From: Acidobacteriota bacterium
GTDB taxonomy: Bacteria > Acidobacteriota > Terriglobia > Acidiferrales > UBA7541
Assembly: GCA_003131985.1 (NCBI GenBank)
Contig: PKWH01000188.1
Location: 1-5,467 of the forward strand
Length of the DNA stretch: 5,467 nt
Direction: 5' to 3'
Of this stretch, positions 4,751-5,467 are shown piece by piece. The notes under the pieces were generated by a model, which searched no databases, had not been told where the DNA came from, and saw nothing but the letters and a program-made list of their open reading frames with translations. The translations under genes and the position numbers were made by a program. How positions within the stretch are numbered: the first letter of the stretch is position 1; every line of letters begins with the position of its first letter.

Positions 4751-5467
4751 TCAGCGCTGGGTTGTGGCTTCGCGACGCAACACCGCTTCGAGTTCCGAGC
4801 GGGTGACGGTCGCAGTACGCCGCTTCATCACTACGATTCCGCCTGCATAATTAGCAAGATGGGCCGCCTCCAAGTAGGAAGCGCCGCCTGCGAGTGCCAG
4901 AGTAAAAACCGCGATCACCGTGTCGCCTGCACCCGTAACGTCAACGGGCGTATCGGGGCCGTAGATCGGAATGTTGTGCGAGCGCGCTCGCTTGCCGGTT
5001 CCACCTTCGAAAACAGCCATGCCGTCCTTGCCTCGGGTAACTAGAAGCGCCTGGAGATCTAGATCAGACAACGCTCGCCGGCCCAATGCTTCCAATTTCT
5101 GCGCGTCAACACCCACGGCGGAGTGATAGGCAGCTTCGAGCTCAGGCTCGTTAGGCGTCGCAGCGGTGATTCCGGCGGCGCGGTAATCCAGCAATCGATA
5201 GCGCGAGTCGAGCGTGATTCGTTTTGCGTTGAGTGTGCGGACAAGTGCAGGCGACGCGGCTCCGAGACCGTAGTCGGAAATCAAAACTGCGTCCGCGCTC
5301 TTGGCAGCTTTGCGAGCTTCGCGCTGAACCAAATCCTGGATGTGCGATGGCAACGCTTCGCGAGGTTCGCGGTCCACACGAAGAACCTGCTGCTCGGTGG
5401 TATGCGTCCATCCAGCGAGATAACGCGTCTTTGTAGATGTGACCCAGTCGTGCGTGCGGAGGATGCC
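4751..5467 (-). CDS. rfaE1: D-glycero-beta-D-manno-heptose-7-phosphate kinase (partial, start outside window)
   Basis: This PfkB/ribokinase-family kinase phosphorylates D-glycero-D-manno-heptose 7-phosphate at C1 with ATP in the ADP-heptose pathway. The frame is open from the TGA at 4753-4751 to the window edge, giving the last 238 residues. A GTG at 5377 is only an internal valine: the residues before it (TKTRYLAGWTHTTEQQVLRV) continue the family pattern of a substrate-binding TKxR segment followed by QQVxRxDRE. Further motifs in order are ADAVLISDYGLG, AATPNEPELE (the TPN-E segment of RfaE1 proteins), LLVTRGKDGMAVFE, and the PfkB signature PVDVTGAGDTV, whose catalytic Asp is encoded at 4922-4924. 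The N-terminal substrate-binding part, roughly the first 80-100 residues, is missing. The kinase and adenylyltransferase are separate genes here, unlike the fused HldE of E. coli. Confidence 0.94.
   Translation of the reverse strand, partial: GILRTHDWVTSTKTRYLAGWTHTTEQQVLRVDREPREALPSHIQDLVQREARKAAKSADAVLISDYGLGAASPALVRTLNAKRITLDSRYRLLDYRAAGITAATPNEPELEAAYHSAVGVDAQKLEALGRRALSDLDLQALLVTRGKDGMAVFEGGTGKRARSHNIPIYGPDTPVDVTGAGDTVIAVFTLALAGGASYLEAAHLANYAGGIVVMKRRTATVTRSELEAVLRREATTQR

Noticed and set aside
5375..5377. GTG at 5377 as the rfaE1 start
   Set aside because: The frame stays open to the window edge, and the residues before it match the kinase family, so this is an internal valine of a gene cut by the window edge.

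Overview
The window looks like ordinary chromosomal DNA of a free-living Gram-negative bacterium with moderately high GC. My best guess is Acidobacteriota (Terriglobia-like). This rests on the style of the ComEC protein, the presence of LPS-heptose genes and the small DUF2007-type neighbour; it is recognition, not a database result. I see no mobile element, CRISPR array, rRNA or tRNA.

Left part (1-2777, + strand): the window opens inside the last 45 codons of an RlmD/TrmA-type RNA uracil-C5 methyltransferase. Its stop overlaps the start of comEC (ATGA at 135-138), so the two genes are probably co-transcribed and translationally coupled. ComEC is complete at 880 residues. It has an N-terminal membrane/DUF4131 region, the Competence channel domain and a C-terminal metallo-beta-lactamase domain with its metal-binding motifs intact. 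This is the DNA-import channel of natural transformation.

Middle part (2817-3481): two small genes diverge from a 104-bp intergenic region. The minus-strand gene encodes a 96-residue DUF2007-type protein. The plus-strand gene encodes an 89-residue helical protein that I do not recognise. The shared upstream region holds a plausible plus-strand promoter and two short inverted repeats. One of them, a perfect 7-bp-arm palindrome, covers the only Shine-Dalgarno-like sequence of the DUF2007 gene.

Right part (3490-5467, - strand): this is an LPS-precursor cluster, read from right to left. It runs from rfaE1 (heptose-7-phosphate kinase, start outside the window) to rfaE2 (heptose-1-phosphate adenylyltransferase), 7 bp downstream. 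A 189-bp gap follows, which contains a possible 66-codon linking ORF, and then an isoprenylcysteine-methyltransferase-like membrane protein. RfaE1 and RfaE2 catalyse two steps on the way to ADP-heptose, the donor for LPS inner-core heptose; in E. coli both activities sit in the single protein HldE.

I found no convincing evidence of an undescribed multi-gene system. The points most worth checking are the linking small ORF at 4062-4262, the palindrome at 3111-3125, the unrecognised 89-residue protein, and the corrected comEC start.
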